Assembly (NCBI GenBank): GCA_031216915.1
Contig: CM062297.1
Span: forward strand, 362,651,704-362,715,703
Length of the DNA: 64,000 bases
Source: Pictodentalium vernedei
Lineage: Eukaryota; Mollusca; Scaphopoda; Dentaliida; Dentaliidae
Reading direction: 5' to 3'
The notes under the pieces were generated by a model. The model worked only from the letters and a program-made list of their open reading frames with translations, searched no databases and had not been told where the DNA came from. The position numbers and the translations under genes were made by a program. Shown piece by piece: positions 1 through 12,007 of this stretch (position 1 is the first letter of the stretch; every line of letters starts with the position of its first letter).

Positions 1-484
1 CCTATTATGTTACTGTTTAATATAAAGGGCCAGTAGCAATGGAATTGATCTAACAAACCCCAAACTGGCCTAAAGTGATTTCATTCAGACGTGACACCAG
101 GATTTCCTCAACAAAAAGTGACTTGTCCTCCACTAGAGGATGGGGGTACTGTCAGACATCCATCCATGCCCACAATATGACAGCCTTCCTGTGGACTACA
201 CTACCCCCCTCCCCGACACCACCCATGGTGTCAGTTGTTTACACAGGCCTTTCGATTTCCCCAATTTCACACCGTTTACAGGTGTGCCCAAATTAGAGAA
301 GACGTGAAAACATCAAGAAAAATATAAAAAGTCTTTGTGCCTCTTCTATTTTTGAGAATAACTTCCATCATAATATGACCATAGAAACACAAAGAAAGAC
401 TTGGCAATAAAAAATAATGGTGAGGCTGCTAAGGCAGATAAAGTAAAAACCCAATGTAAAGGCCAAAAGCAGCCAGCACTATTC

Positions 485-690
485 ACAAAAATTACCATTC
501 AATTTTCATTATTTTTTCAATTTTTGTCTCAAAAACATAGCTTATGACCCCTGATTGGAACAATCTCGTTGAGCTTGTTCTAATGAGTGGTTATAAGTTA
601 TGTTTTGTATGCAAAAAATGAAAAAAAATTATTTATTCAAGAATTTTATTTGCAAGTGTCGTCTGCCTTTCATGTGAGGTAAAGGGTTAA
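485..690. mobile_element. Foldback MITE, second subfamily (P5)
   Basis: Arms with gtctcaaaaacatagcttat and taagttatgttttgta around ctcgttgagcttgttc. Ends gaggtaaagggttaa (TTAA 687-690). The left end was not resolved. A fragment of the same subfamily (tctcaaaaacatagcttatg) is at 7750-7803. Confidence 0.55.
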
Positions 691-1210
691 CCCTGATCTA
701 GGGTCCCACCTCACCACACACTTTGGAACATAAATGTATGGTCCTGGATTTAATGTCAGAGTGGTAATCACTGTTTGAAATGCTTACCATAAGACATCCA
801 GGATCAACAGAGGGTCTGTTCAGAGCTTTTTGGTTTAGAGGGCCTGAGGCCCCCCACACCATTGCACACATGGTTCTGTGGTGCCTTGGATTCAAAGAAA
901 GGCCTTGAATTGGATGGGGGCCTTGAAATCCTGGAATATAAGTCAGGGTTCTTGAAAACCCTTGAACATCTGTGTAATCATAACCATGTAGTTTTATATG
1001 GCAGATTTCGTGAAAGCAGAGTCCCAACTAGGACTTCCTGTGAATACCACTTCCTTCCATGTCCCTAGTAGGGAAGTGGAAGGAGGGATAAGGACTGGAT
1101 GCCCTGTATCTAGTGAGGACTTACGACTAGTGAATGTAGTGCCTTGAAAATCCTTGAAGTTGGCTATTGTGGGGCCTTGAAAAATGCTGAAATACATGAA
1201 GAAGCAGCCT

Positions 1211-1450
1211 TTAACCCTTTACCCAAAGAATCGCCCGCACCCACCCACGTAATATGCAAATTCAACAGCCGAAAAAATATTATTTTTCGTAAAATTTCAA
1301 CAAAACCATATCATGTGACCCCTCTTTGGAACAAGCTCGTTCCAAAGAGGGGTCACATGATATGGTTTTGTTGAAATTTTTTGAAAAAATTTAAAAAATG
1401 ATATTTAAAATAATAAATTTTGAAATCGTCTGCATTGGGTAAAGGGTTAA
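1211..1450. mobile_element. TTAA-flanked foldback MITE P1 (intact)
   Basis: TTAA at 1211-1214 and 1447-1450, termini ccctttacccaa and ttgggtaaaggg, and a nearly perfect foldback around aacaagctcgtt (1330-1341) with caacaaaaccatatcatgtg in one arm. TTAA and the CCCTTT start suggest a piggyBac-type MITE. It gives the uninterrupted sequence for the site hit by E1. Confidence 0.75.
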
Positions 1451-2118
1451 TAGCCTTGAATTGTATCAGTCCTTGCCTGCAGGAACGTTGTTGTGCCTCT
1501 TCGACCCTTATTCCAACACCTGAAACAGAAAAAGAATAGAGCCCCCATGGATGGTCCAACATAACGCTGACCCCCTGTCTTGTCTTGCATCAGAGAAACA
1601 TTTTAGATACAAATCTGAAGTGGAGTATAGCATACTCAGTACTTAATATGTGTTGTGAAAACAACTACACTTGGCATATGATCAGATGTTTGGCTCCATG
1701 TGGTAATTGCTGTGGGTATGACACCGTTTCCAGCCCAAAAGGTGCCATCAAACTGGTCCCATAATAATGCCAAACCCCATCCCAGAGCAAAGGTTTGTCA
1801 ATCTTTAAACCCAGACCCCTCTTGCAGTTCACTTGTAGTTCAACTGTTCAAAGCATGTGTTGAAGTTCTAAATGATGGCAAAAATGATTTTGAAGTTGAA
1901 GGGTATTATTTCAGAGCAAATCTCATTAAAATTAAATAGATAAGGGTAAAGAAAAATAATCTTTTGACTCTCAGGCAGCGGCACATTCGTATAAAACAAA
2001 CTATTATAGTTTGTGATTTTAGCGGTATCACATCGCAATTTGCAATGTAATATGTCATATACATTGATACAGTATTGTTATTCTCTTCACAAAATGCGAC
2101 ACGATTCTCGTATGTATA
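1451..2118. other. Unannotated stretch
   Basis: AT-rich DNA with no coding frame, no recognised repeat and no splice-flanked exon visible. The missing first SLC25A38 exon could lie here or elsewhere upstream of 9587, but I could not identify it. Confidence 0.4.
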
Positions 2119-2426
2119 GTTAAAACTAGAAATCCTGTCATGAACTGTGCGCTTACATGTATCTAGGCTTAATTGCACGCAATTGCCATATGGAATGGCA
2201 CCCAGAGCACAGCAGGTTCTCCTGGTTACTCATAGCAAACACAGGCAACGTTTCTGCCAGTGAACCTCCAGATTACACGGAAGTCCTTTTGCTGAAATAT
2301 TGCTTGTGTACAGGCCATATGCACAGAATTTGATAGCCTTACTGTGGTCATGTGTACATGTAGATTAACGCGCAGATCGACGTACTATTTGTGCGCATTT
2401 CATGACAGGACTTCTAGTTTTATCTG
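2119..2426. mobile_element. Small inverted-repeat element
   Basis: gttaaaactagaaatcctgt at the left is complementary to gacaggacttctagttttat at the right, each followed inward by gcgc-containing sequence. A right-end copy (gcgcatttcatgaccggact) lies at 9505-9565, just upstream of exon A. Confidence 0.5.
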
Positions 2427-2713
2427 TATGTACAAAATAAATATTATTTTCAACTGGTTGAGAGCTAGATTAGTTTTGGTGGTCTGAATTTGTTCATCAA
2501 AAATTATTTTATTACAAATTATTGGAGAGTGCCAACATTATTATTTTTTATTATACTCCTAACGTCTAATTATAATAGGAATCCGTAAAATAATAAATTG
2601 CGTTCTCCCCTCGCTAGTGAGATCAAACACTTCGGTGATTAACATTTCGTTTGAACTTGAAATTTACAAATGAATTTTCACAAGTTCAAAACAAAAGTTT
2701 TTCTCACTCCACT

Positions 2714-3397
2714 ACAGGCCTGTCGATTTGAGGCGAACGGCCGTTTGGGTCGCGCAGAAGTTACCTAAAATGCAAAACACCCAAACGAAAAACGGGTTGC
2801 GCGAAATTGTTACCGGGTCACGCAAAATTTTTGCCAAGCTGAATGATCTAGTACGAATGAATGGTGGAATGATGTTGATCATCAACCAATCATCAGCTGC
2901 ACAGGTGTTTGTATCTGCCTGAAGTATAGCTGCTCTGTTGGCCAATTATAGGCCAACAGAGCAGCTATACTTCAGACAGTTGCAAACACCTATGCTGATG
3001 ATTGGTTGACGCTCAACATCATTGCAAATTGTTGATCATATTAAGATGTAGCAAAATCAGGAAATGGCAATAATTTGATGTCTCTGCCACAAATAGTGGT
3101 TAAGGATGCCATACTCTTCTGCAGCATACTAGCCCATGGCAAGATTAGGCTATAATTGCAACTAATTTGTATCTGAATTGCTGCAACACATCATCATTGT
3201 TGTTCCTAAGGGCTCATCTCTATTCATCAGGATATTGCCCATAGGAGCAAGAACTTGGTTTTGAGACTTCAGTTCAGGTTAACTAATGGGTTACCTGAAT
3301 CGAGTACAGAGGAACGAATGATAAAGTTACAAAAAGCTCAGACCAGGTGAACGACAAATGGGTTACGCACAATTCTGAAAATAGCAGGCCTGCACTA
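2714..3397 (+). mobile_element. CAGGCCTG-ended MITE, copy A
   Basis: Begins caggcctgtcgatttgaggc and ends atagcaggcctg. Putative 5-bp duplication cacta on both sides. The middle (about 2860-3030) is a long inverted repeat centred near 2946 (ctgctctgttggcc aattata ggccaacagagcag). Copy B at 12008-13133 is the same element in reverse. No protein. Confidence 0.65.
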
Positions 3398-3772
3398 GTG
3401 AGTATAACAAGATGCAGCAGATCACGATGGAATGCCAAAATGTATTAATGCACAATCAAAATTTTTCGGGTCGAATCGCTGATAGAGTTATTTAAATTGT
3501 TGAATTATTTCAATTCAATGTTGAAGAATTATTATTGAAGCGAAAATGAAGTAGGAATTTCATTTTACTGAATTTGTTTGTGGCTAAAAATGTACGTCAT
3601 TTCGCCAACAATCCCAAAAACTATTTTGTGTGAATGTACACAACATCCAGTGTGATCTGTGTCAGCAGAAACAGCGATCAGCTGATTGTGTTAACAGATT
3701 TCTTGCATGGTATGGGCATCGGTTTGGATCGTTTCAGTTGAAGCTTCAAATGAAAGGGGTATAATAAAAAGA

Positions 3773-3924
3773 AAATCTAATGTTTTCTTGTGAATACTGG
3801 GATTAATCTCATTCGTGAGTGAGAGAATTTGTATTTTCACTCGCAGCAAGCTGCGAGTGAAAATATGAATTCTCTCACTCACTCATGAGATAAATCCTGG
3901 TATTCACAAGAAAACATTAGATAT
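3773..3924. repeat. Long near-perfect palindrome
   Basis: Arms of about 75 bp with a two-base loop at 3848-3849 (ctcgcagc aa gctgcgag); outer ends tctaatgttttcttgtgaat and attcacaagaaaacattaga. A few mismatches. No related copy recognised in the window. Confidence 0.75.
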
Positions 3925-3949
3925 CCTCTATTTATCTCAGCCCTTGCAA

Positions 3950-4030
3950 TTGGCGTCGGCATTCGGCAATGCCGAGGCAAAATCCAAGGTGATTTTGTTT
4001 TTCGTCGGCAGAAATAATGCCGACGCCAAA
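3950..4030. repeat. Inverted repeat ggcgtcggcatt / aatgccgacgcc
   Basis: 14-bp perfect outer arms (ttggcgtcggcatt and aatgccgacgccaa), with a further, weaker pair (gaggcaaaatc / gattttgtttttc) inside. Possibly a small MITE remnant. Confidence 0.5.
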
Positions 4031-4699
4031 CAGTGTGTCTGTGTGTGTTAGAAGTTAAACTGAGCATGGCCGAAAATTATCAGATGAACAGATGCAAATT
4101 AAAACGATTATGTCTTTTTGACAAAACATTCTATTAATTTAGAAAAAAATATCCCACCATTATCTAGACAAAACTCCATCTTAATAATAGAAAGAAACAC
4201 GGATCGTGTCCCGGAGCGTAACATTATTTTGTTGAAAAGGCAAAAGACGTTTCCGTCAGAATTGATACGTTTACCCGGGGACAATTGTACCAAGGAGATT
4301 TTGGCCTTCTATTATTAAGAGGAATATTGCCGTAAAAAATGAACAAATTATTCTTGTGTCAGTTGCGATGGTGAGGGTTACGGTACATGTAACGATGTTG
4401 GGGAAATTTGGAATACAGGAGAAGCGACCCAAAACAAAGTTGGTCCATGCGAGAACTTGGTCCAACACAAATTCGGTTCATAAGAAAACTCGGCCCGTGT
4501 AATTATTCAAGCTTAGCTCATACAAAATCGGCTCGTGCAAGAACATCCTTTTGAGATCCCATGAGAGATATCTACTTGATAAAGTTAACATTGTCACAAA
4601 ATTGGAGTGTAAATGGGATCTGATTCGAATCAGAATTAGAGGGTGGGTATGAATGCAGGAATGTTAAGGTGTGTGTGTAAGGGTGGGTTCAGGGTAATG

Positions 4700-5412
4700 A
4701 AGGGGGGGGGGGGGGGCTGTGAAATATCTATTTGACGCAACTGATAGAGAATGTTATTTCTATACAATTCCTTGTCAAATGCAGAGGGGGGGGGGGGCAT
4801 AGCCAGGATCACAGAATTGGGGGGGGGGGGGGGGTCTGGGTCTGGTAATAAAATGTTGGGCGAGATTGAATCTTCTCCCATATGAATGGAAGTCCGGGCC
4901 GTCCCCCAGGAAAGTTTTCAATTTTGGGGCTCCATGAGAGCCAATCTGGAGGCACTTTAAGCCTTGGTTAAGCCTCTCTGTAAGGCTGAGTTTGGCTGGC
5001 AGCCAGTCTCTCCAATAATATATTTATGTTAGACATATTTTCAGGAATTATTTGGGGGGGGGGGGGGGGGGCAACATTTTTCGGGTAAAGGCCCCCTCCC
5101 CCCACTGGGGATGGCTCTGCATCCCTCTATTTCGGTTTTGGCTCTGGCGATGGAGTGTTCACCCTCATCCCCCACAGTGGCCACTCTCTTGCACTCAAAA
5201 AGTGTGGGCTGTGGGAGGGCTCATGTCGGCGGGATATGGACATTTCGGCCTCGAGAAGTTTCAGCTTCCATATATTGAACAAAATGGAATAAGGGCTTGA
5301 GGTTTCATTTGGGGGGGGGGGGGGGGGGTAGGGGGTACACAGGTCAAAGTGGAACTGATAGCAAACTTTGTTATTAGTTTCTCTTTGACTTGTGTACCCC
5401 CCCCCCCCCCAC
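4700..5412. repeat. Cluster of poly-G and poly-C tracts
   Basis: Runs of 11-19 G at about 4703, 4786, 4819, 5053 and 5310, and a C run at 5397-5410. gtacacaggtcaaagtgg at 5335 and ctctttgacttgtgtacccc at 5382 form an inverted pair, so 5310-5410 can fold. No gene; frames here are artefacts of the runs. Confidence 0.7.
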
Positions 5413-5946
5413 GTTATATTATTAATTAATAAAACAGATACCGATTTTTTTATTGATGAAATTTTATTATTTTTTGTTTTAATCCGTTCATGACATAACA
5501 ATAATAATATTGTATATGTTCAATAAGGAATACAATGCATTAACATCATGCGTGTCACATTTACTCAAGAACAATGTCAAATTAGGACCACTCAAACTTC
5601 GAAAGAATCCGGCGACGGATTTTATACACATTTACAAACTGAAATTGATGGAGATTCCCCCCTCTCCACTCCACCACTCACCGTATGCATCACACAACGT
5701 TATCCTTAATCTGTCCAGTGCCTATTTGTTACAGGCCTACACGACTTCATTCAGTTTGGCATTGGTAGTTTCTTTTAATAATTTTGCAAATAGTAATCGT
5801 GGGCAGTAGGTGGGACGAATTTGTAGTGGTACAAAACCTCCAGACATAGTGGTACGAAGCCTCCTGGGACAAACCAGTATTGGTACGAAAGTGCACTGGG
5901 ATGAACTTGTAGTGGTACGAAACCTCTAGACCCTTTGTAAGAATAA

Positions 5947-7266
5947 TTTTTAGCTCAACTTTGACGTAAGTCAAATTTGAGCTTATGCCATGGCCTGTGG
6001 TCCATCTGTCCGTCAACAATTCAATACGGCTCGGGCTAGAGGCCGTATTTATGAACCGATCTTTACGAAACTTCTTGAGTACCTTTGTTATGACCATGGA
6101 ACTAGAGCGAGTGTTTTTGGGTACGATCCGAAATTCAAGTTGGCTGTTGCAGCCATTTTGTACAAAATTAGGTGCAATCAGATTTTTGCACAGATCTTCC
6201 ATATGAAAGCGCTGATTTGAATAAATTTTTGTAGGAATGTTTAGTAACATGGAATACATCACATATAATACAGGTTTTTTTCTCATGCAGAACGTATGCA
6301 AATTAGATGAACTTTGATTTATTCAGTGCTACTTATACACAGTATGTGCACATGTCAATACGGCTAGGGCTGGAGGCTGTATTTATGAACCAATCTTCAT
6401 GAAACTTCTTGGGTACCTTTGTTATCACCTTGGGACAAGAACGAGTGTTTTTGTGTGCGGTCCAAAATTCAAGATGGCTGCCAGTGGCCATTTTGTACCA
6501 AAATTAGATACAGTCAGTTTTTGGTACAGAACTTTTATTTGAAGGTTCTGATTTTAATAAATTTTTGAATGAATGTTTAGTAACATGGAATACATCACAT
6601 ATAATACAGGTTTTTTTCTCGTGCAGAAATTATGCAAATTAGATGAACTTTGATTTATTCAGAGCTACTTTTACACAGTAAGTGCACATGTCAATATGGC
6701 TCGGGCTAGAGGCTGTATTTATGAACCAATCTTCATGAAACTTCTTGGGTACTTTTGTTATCACCTTGGGACGAGAGCGAGTGTTTCTGGGTGCGGTCCA
6801 AAATTCAAGATGGCTGCCAGTGGCCATTTTGTACCGAAATTAGGTCCATTCTGTTTTTTGTACACAACTTCAAAATGCCTCAGACTAGAGGCTGTATTTA
6901 TGAACCGATGATCTTCACAAAACTTCTTGGGTACCTTTGTTTTCACCTTGGGACAGGAACGAGTGCTTTGGGGTGCCTTTGTTATCACTGTGCTATGAGA
7001 ACAAATATTTTGGGGTTCAGTCAGACCCACTTCGGGCTCAAAGATTTCTTTTCTAGTTTAGCATCTGACTGTCGCCCACCTTTACAATACTTTACCTATA
7101 CTTTTGTTACAGGCTACAGTCAGTATTTATGTACAGACCATTACAATACTTTATATGTACCTTTGTTATCAGGTCATTACCTAGATGTTTGTCATTGCTG
7201 TGTCACATACTATACATGTACATGTCTCAACAAGTTGAGCTACAGTGTCATTGACACTTTCATTTT
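5947..7266 (+). mobile_element. Helentron-like element a1 (tandem core ~335 bp)
   Basis: 5' cap: tttttagctcaactttgacg with a complementary caaatttgagct arm. Core: about three units of ~335 bp (starts near 6021, 6354 and 6691), each with the ggctcgggctagaggc, ttcaagatggctgcc and gcaaattagatgaacttt landmarks. 3' cap: caagttgagctacagtgtca then ttgacactttcatttt, containing the hairpin gtgtc-att-gacac. Such hairpin-capped elements with tandem cores fit Helentron-associated non-autonomous elements (HINE/pearl-like). No transposase is present. The open frames of up to 184 codons here are repeat shadows. Confidence 0.6.
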
Positions 7267-8858
7267 CTGGAAGCAGCATTACTCACGCTGAGGGATTTTT
7301 CAGTGTTATAATCTGCAACTAAAAGCTCTTCATCAAAGAGAAAGTCACACCAGACATACAGGTGTTCAATTCTGCTCACACAGAAAAAATACAGCACTCG
7401 ACTGTCGGCACTTTGATACAAAGTTAGTAACGCAAGTCTGATTTGTGTGAGATTGTGATTCAATGCATTGGTTTATAATTCAACAACACATATCAGGGAC
7501 ACATGCATTGTATATTTAAGATGAAAGGGAATTATTTCCACCTGTCTCTGCCTGATAGTTTATCGATTTCTTCCTTTGAGGGTGATCACAGGGCAAAGTA
7601 TGAATGATTGTTTGATATTCTCTGTGACTTTGGACAAACAGCATGGAAGTATGAATATTCAAATACTGAATTTGTATTCGAATAAGTGTTGTTTGTTATT
7701 CTAATTCAAATATTTGTTTCAGCAATTTCGTTTGGTTAATAAACAAATTCTAGAATAACAAAAGATTTTCAGTTTAGGTCTCAAAAACATAGCTTATGAC
7801 CCCTCAAATAATAACAAACAGTTCTATATACAAGTACTGTCAATTAGCAGGTAATTGTTATAACAGACTTTAACTCCCCCTTTATTGTTCTTAATTAACT
7901 CCATATTGCAGAAAAATGCTTCGAAATTGAAGAGATGAGCTCATATTTTTACTGACCCATCCAAGCCACAGTTCCATTTTTTCTGTTGTTTTGTTAAGAA
8001 TCTACTTGTAAATGTTGCCTGTTTAATACAAAGCATCAGAAGATTAAATTGCCTCTTATCTGTTTAAATTACCTTTTAGTACTGTCAATATTTGCAAAAC
8101 AATTACCAAATATAATTGTTGTAAACACAGCTCATTGTGTTTAGAAATTCAAAAATATTATCAAAACATCCCTCCGCTGTTCACTTGTCTTAGACTACTC
8201 CCTGTCCATGTTTGTAAATTAATTAATGTTATTGTTGTAAACATATGAGCCAAGCCAAAGTCTGTTGCCGCTTTTACCTGAATTAAAATAAAAGTGAATG
8301 AAAATTAAAGGTTTTATAAATTTAAAAATAAAAATTACACAAAGAATGAAAAAACTAGACATAAAAGGTGATTACTGTACAAAAAAAACAGTAAATAAAT
8401 AAAAAAAAAAAAATAAAATATGTGATTTCATATAAAAAAATAATGAATAAAAAAATAACAGAAAAAAATATGAAAAAAAATTGAATCGGGGCTTTTCTCC
8501 ACTCCATGCAAAAATGGACCAGGGCTTTCCTCCTCAGATGCAATTTCAGGGCTTTTCTCCTTCGGGCTTTTCTCCACCAGGGCTTTTTTCCGTTCACCTA
8601 TTTATATGCCACCAACCACCTTGTCTGAAATTTATGCATTGAAAGCAGACAATAGACTTAATTATCAATTAACTTGTCACAATACAACCTATTTATGTAA
8701 CTGGCCACATATCCCCATGGCTTTTTAAATTGTTGAAAACATGGACAACTTGTGTTATTGGACACAACTCAGTTATTCAGTGATATTATATTCTACATTT
8801 TGGGGATTTATTTAAAGTTTTTCTATTTATCCATTATTTCACAGTGAAAACACATATT
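7267..8858. other. Unannotated AT-rich stretch
   Basis: Contains a foldback MITE fragment (7750-7803) and a low-complexity A/T tract at 8330-8480 (runs of aaaaaata). A small repeated gggcttttctcc phrase at 8480-8590 may be a short tandem repeat. No gene seen. Confidence 0.4.
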
Positions 8859-8900
8859 TATTTATTTATTCCTGTTTAAGGTCACCTTTGCACAGCTCAG
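8859..8900 (-). mobile_element. SINE-A tail fragment
   Basis: tatttatttatttattcctg followed by tttaaggtcac resembles the complement of the SINE-A 3' end; nothing else of the SINE follows. Probably a short 5'-truncated copy. Confidence 0.4.
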
Positions 8901-9309
8901 TATGTCTTATTATAATCGGTGAAAGCACGTAAATATTATAAAGAAAATACTACTGCTGTCAGCAAACTTTCAGCCAACAGACCTCCAGGTTTAACCATGA
9001 AGTGCATTGGCTAAAACTTTACTGGTCCTTCTCATGTGGTGTCATTGCAATTGATACTTAACATTCAGGAGGAAACACCAGTCTGTCATTTTTTTAAAGG
9101 TAATCCACTCACATTTTGTGATGTGTTGTCCATGGAGAGTAGTCTAATTACTATGACACCCATAGAGTTTATTTCCCATCAGGTAATTACTTTAGTTTTC
9201 CAACAAAGCATGGTGTTAAAGCACAATTAAAGCTTCAGCTAAAGGACCATGAGTTTAAAAGTGACTTTTAACCCAACAAACAAAAAACTTAAAGGCCTTG
9301 CTATAAATA

Positions 9310-9475
9310 CTTCTAATTTAAAAAGTATTCAAGTATTCAAATATGTATTCATGAATACATTGTAATGTATTTGTATTCGTATTCAAATACATAAAGATTG
9401 AAAATTTGTGTATTTGTATTCGTATTCATGAAATTTCAAAGTATTCGTATTCGAATACATTTACAAAGAATTCGC
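9310..9475. repeat. Degenerate GTATTC satellite-like stretch
   Basis: Repeated gtattcaa/gtattcgtattc motifs on both strands, with a smaller patch at 7648-7720. It may be the terminus of an old transposon. Located about 110 bp upstream of exon A. Confidence 0.55.
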
Positions 9476-9586
9476 TCCAAGCCTGTTATGGTCATTCATA
9501 ACGCGTAGATTAATGTGCAGATTGACGTGCTATTTATGCGCATTTCATGACCGGACTTCTAGTTTTAACTGTATTTTCTATTTTAG

Positions 9587-9699
9587 TCACCTGTTGTGAA
9601 GTCATTTCTTGCTGGATCATTCAGTGGAACCTGTTCCACATTGTTATTTCAACCTCTAGACCTTGTGAAAACTAGAATTCAGTCATCTGTGTCCATTGG
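9587..9699 (+). CDS. SLC25A38: SLC25A38 exon A (first carrier repeat, helix 1)
   Basis: Internal exon of a mitochondrial carrier that imports glycine across the inner membrane for 5-aminolevulinate and haem synthesis. It reads [16 protein letters not shown], then [16 protein letters not shown]. This contains the carrier signature P-x-D-x-x-K-x-R and closely matches the start of repeat 1 in SLC25A38/Hem25. It follows a pyrimidine-rich tract ending in ttttag and stops at a gtaagt donor (9700), splitting a glycine codon after two bases. The sequence starts in phase 0, just after where the short first coding exon should end. That first exon, with the initiator Met, was not recognised in 1-9586. 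The family assignment rests on remembered motifs, not on a search. Confidence 0.9.
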
Positions 9700-10223
9700 G
9701 TAAGTTCTTTTTTTAGCTTCTGCTTTTGAAGAATTCTTTAATTTTATTTTTATACCTGTATTTGTCAGATATCAAAATATTTATAAAAAGGTACCTGTCA
9801 CTTGTAAATTGTATGATTCACCATGTTGTATCAGACTTGATGTCTATACCAGGCTTTATAAAACATACTAGTACAATCCTGACTCAAAGAAGTGGCAGTT
9901 GATTGGTTGTTACATGTACTTCAGTTTGAAAGAGAACAAACCCAAGAGTTTCTTCCTACCCATTCATACCTGATATGTTGCCGATACCGAATATCATACT
10001 GATACCCCTGCTGTATCCCAATTCATAAGCTACCTTAGTGGAGTATTTTGTGTAAAAAACAGATTATTTGCTGTTTATGCAAAAAAGCAATAGTTTTTAG
10101 CTTCTGCTAAAACACTTATTTTTCGAGACTATTGTTATGATTTTCTTCGGGGTGATAAAGTAGAGTATCAGTGCCTATTCTCTCACTTGAATCCAGGTGA
10201 ATCATACTTACCACAACCTTGGA

Positions 10224-11820
10224 TTTTTAGCGTAACTAGACAAAGTCATAGCTATTGCCATCTCGCATGCGGAAGTCTGTTAGTCTATGAGTCTGTTCAC
10301 ATTTTCCTTTAGTACAGGCTATACCCCGTAGTTCTTGTCTGATCGTCACGAAATTTCATATGCAGGTTTGGGGTCATGTCTAGGTGAGAATGTCCCCTTT
10401 TGGTCGTGATCGGTCAACCGGTATGGCTGCCTGAGCCCAAAACCCGAAAACCATTAGCACAGTCTACAGGTCGTATTTATAAAGGGATTTCACTGTAACT
10501 TGGTAGGATGCCTCTGTATAATGCCTAGATGAGAACGTACCGTTTTGGTCATGATCTGTCAACTGTGATGGCTGCCCAAGCCCGAAACCCAAAAACTTTC
10601 AGCACAGTCTGCAGGTCATATTTAATATGGAGGGATTTCATTGTAACTTGGTAGGATGACTCCGTATGATGTCTAGATGAGAACTTCCCCATTTGGTCGC
10701 AATCTGTCAACCGTGACGACTGTCTGAGCCTAAAAACCTGAAAACCTTTAGCACAGTCTACAGGTCATATTTATGGAGGGATTTCATTGTAACTTGGTAG
10801 GTTGACTTCATATAATGTCTAGATGAGAACGTCCCCTTTTGGACGTGATTGGGCAACTGTGACAGCTACAGGGGCCCAAAGCCCAAAAACCTTTAGCACA
10901 GTCTACATTTCATATTTATGAAGGGATTTCATTGTAACCTGATAGCATGACTCCAAATAATGTCTAGATGAGAACGTCCCCTTTTGATCACGATCATTCA
11001 GCCTTGATGGCTGACCGAGCCCAAAGACCTTTAGCTTCGCCTATAAGTCGTATTTATGGAAGGATTTCATTGTAACATGTTGGGTTGACTCCATATAATG
11101 CCTAGATGATGACATCCCCTTTTTGTAGTGATTGGTCAACTGGGACGGCTACAGGTGCCCAAAGCCCGAAAACCTTGAGCACAGTCTACAGGTCATATTT
11201 ATGAAGGGATTTCATTGTAACTTCGTAGGATCACTCCAGATAATGCCCAGATGACAATGCCCCCTTGTGGTCGCGATCATTCAACCATGATGGCTTCCCG
11301 AGCCCCAAACCTGAAAAACTTTAGTACAGAGTACAGGTCGTATTTGTGAAGGGATTTCATTGTAACTTAGTAGAATGACTCAGTATAATGTCGAGATTAG
11401 GACGTCCCCTTTTAGTTGCAATCGGTCTACTGTCATGGCTACACAGGCCTGAAGCCCAAAAACCTTTAGCACAGTCTGTAGGCCATATTTATGAAGGGAT
11501 TTCAATGTAACTTGATAGGATGACTCGTTTTGGAATAATTTCACTGTAACTTGGTAACTTTCGTTGACATATGTTAACTGTGAGGCCACATACATTAACT
11601 GTGAGGTCATATTTACCCACCCCTCAGCTCTTTAGTACAGTGTACACCTCATATTATCTTTATTAAAAACATAACATACAGGGAACAGAAATTAACATAT
11701 TCCCAATTATCACAATTCTTGTCTTATTTCATAATCCTTTCATAAACATTGAACATTATTCTTTTCATCAAGCACAACACACAGACAAGTTAAGCTACAG
11801 TGTCATTGACACTTTCATTT
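10224..11820 (+). mobile_element. Helentron-like element a2 (tandem core ~145 bp)
   Basis: 5' cap tttttagcgtaactagacaa with agtcatagct; core of about eight units with a period near 145 bp (gggatttcattgtaacttg landmark at about 10484, 10632, 10778, 10923, 11061, 11206, 11351 and 11496); 3' cap agttaagctacagtgtcatt then gacactttcattt. The 3' cap is the same as in a1 and a5, although the cores are unrelated. Confidence 0.62.
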
Positions 11821-12007
11821 CTGCTGTGTTGGGACATTAATTATTTTTACCTGTCCCAACACATGGAGCAAATACGGTATGGTTTGAAAAAGAGCTCTAT
11901 AGATTGGAAGTCCTCTTTTGCATGTACATGTATATCCTCCATCTCGCTTTTCTCCAACTACATGCACAGTACATCCTATCACAAATGGTGCCATTAGGCA
12001 ACATTAC

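Noticed and set aside
2728-2945. Matching 64- and 77-codon frames on opposite strands
   Set aside because: They arise from the inverted repeat in the CAGGCCTG-ended MITE.
5747-6301. 184-codon minus-strand open frame, and a 178-codon plus-strand frame at 6755-7291
   Set aside because: Both lie in the ~335-bp tandem units of Helentron-like element a1. Related units elsewhere (15.8 kb and 55 kb) break the frames, and there is no protein signature.
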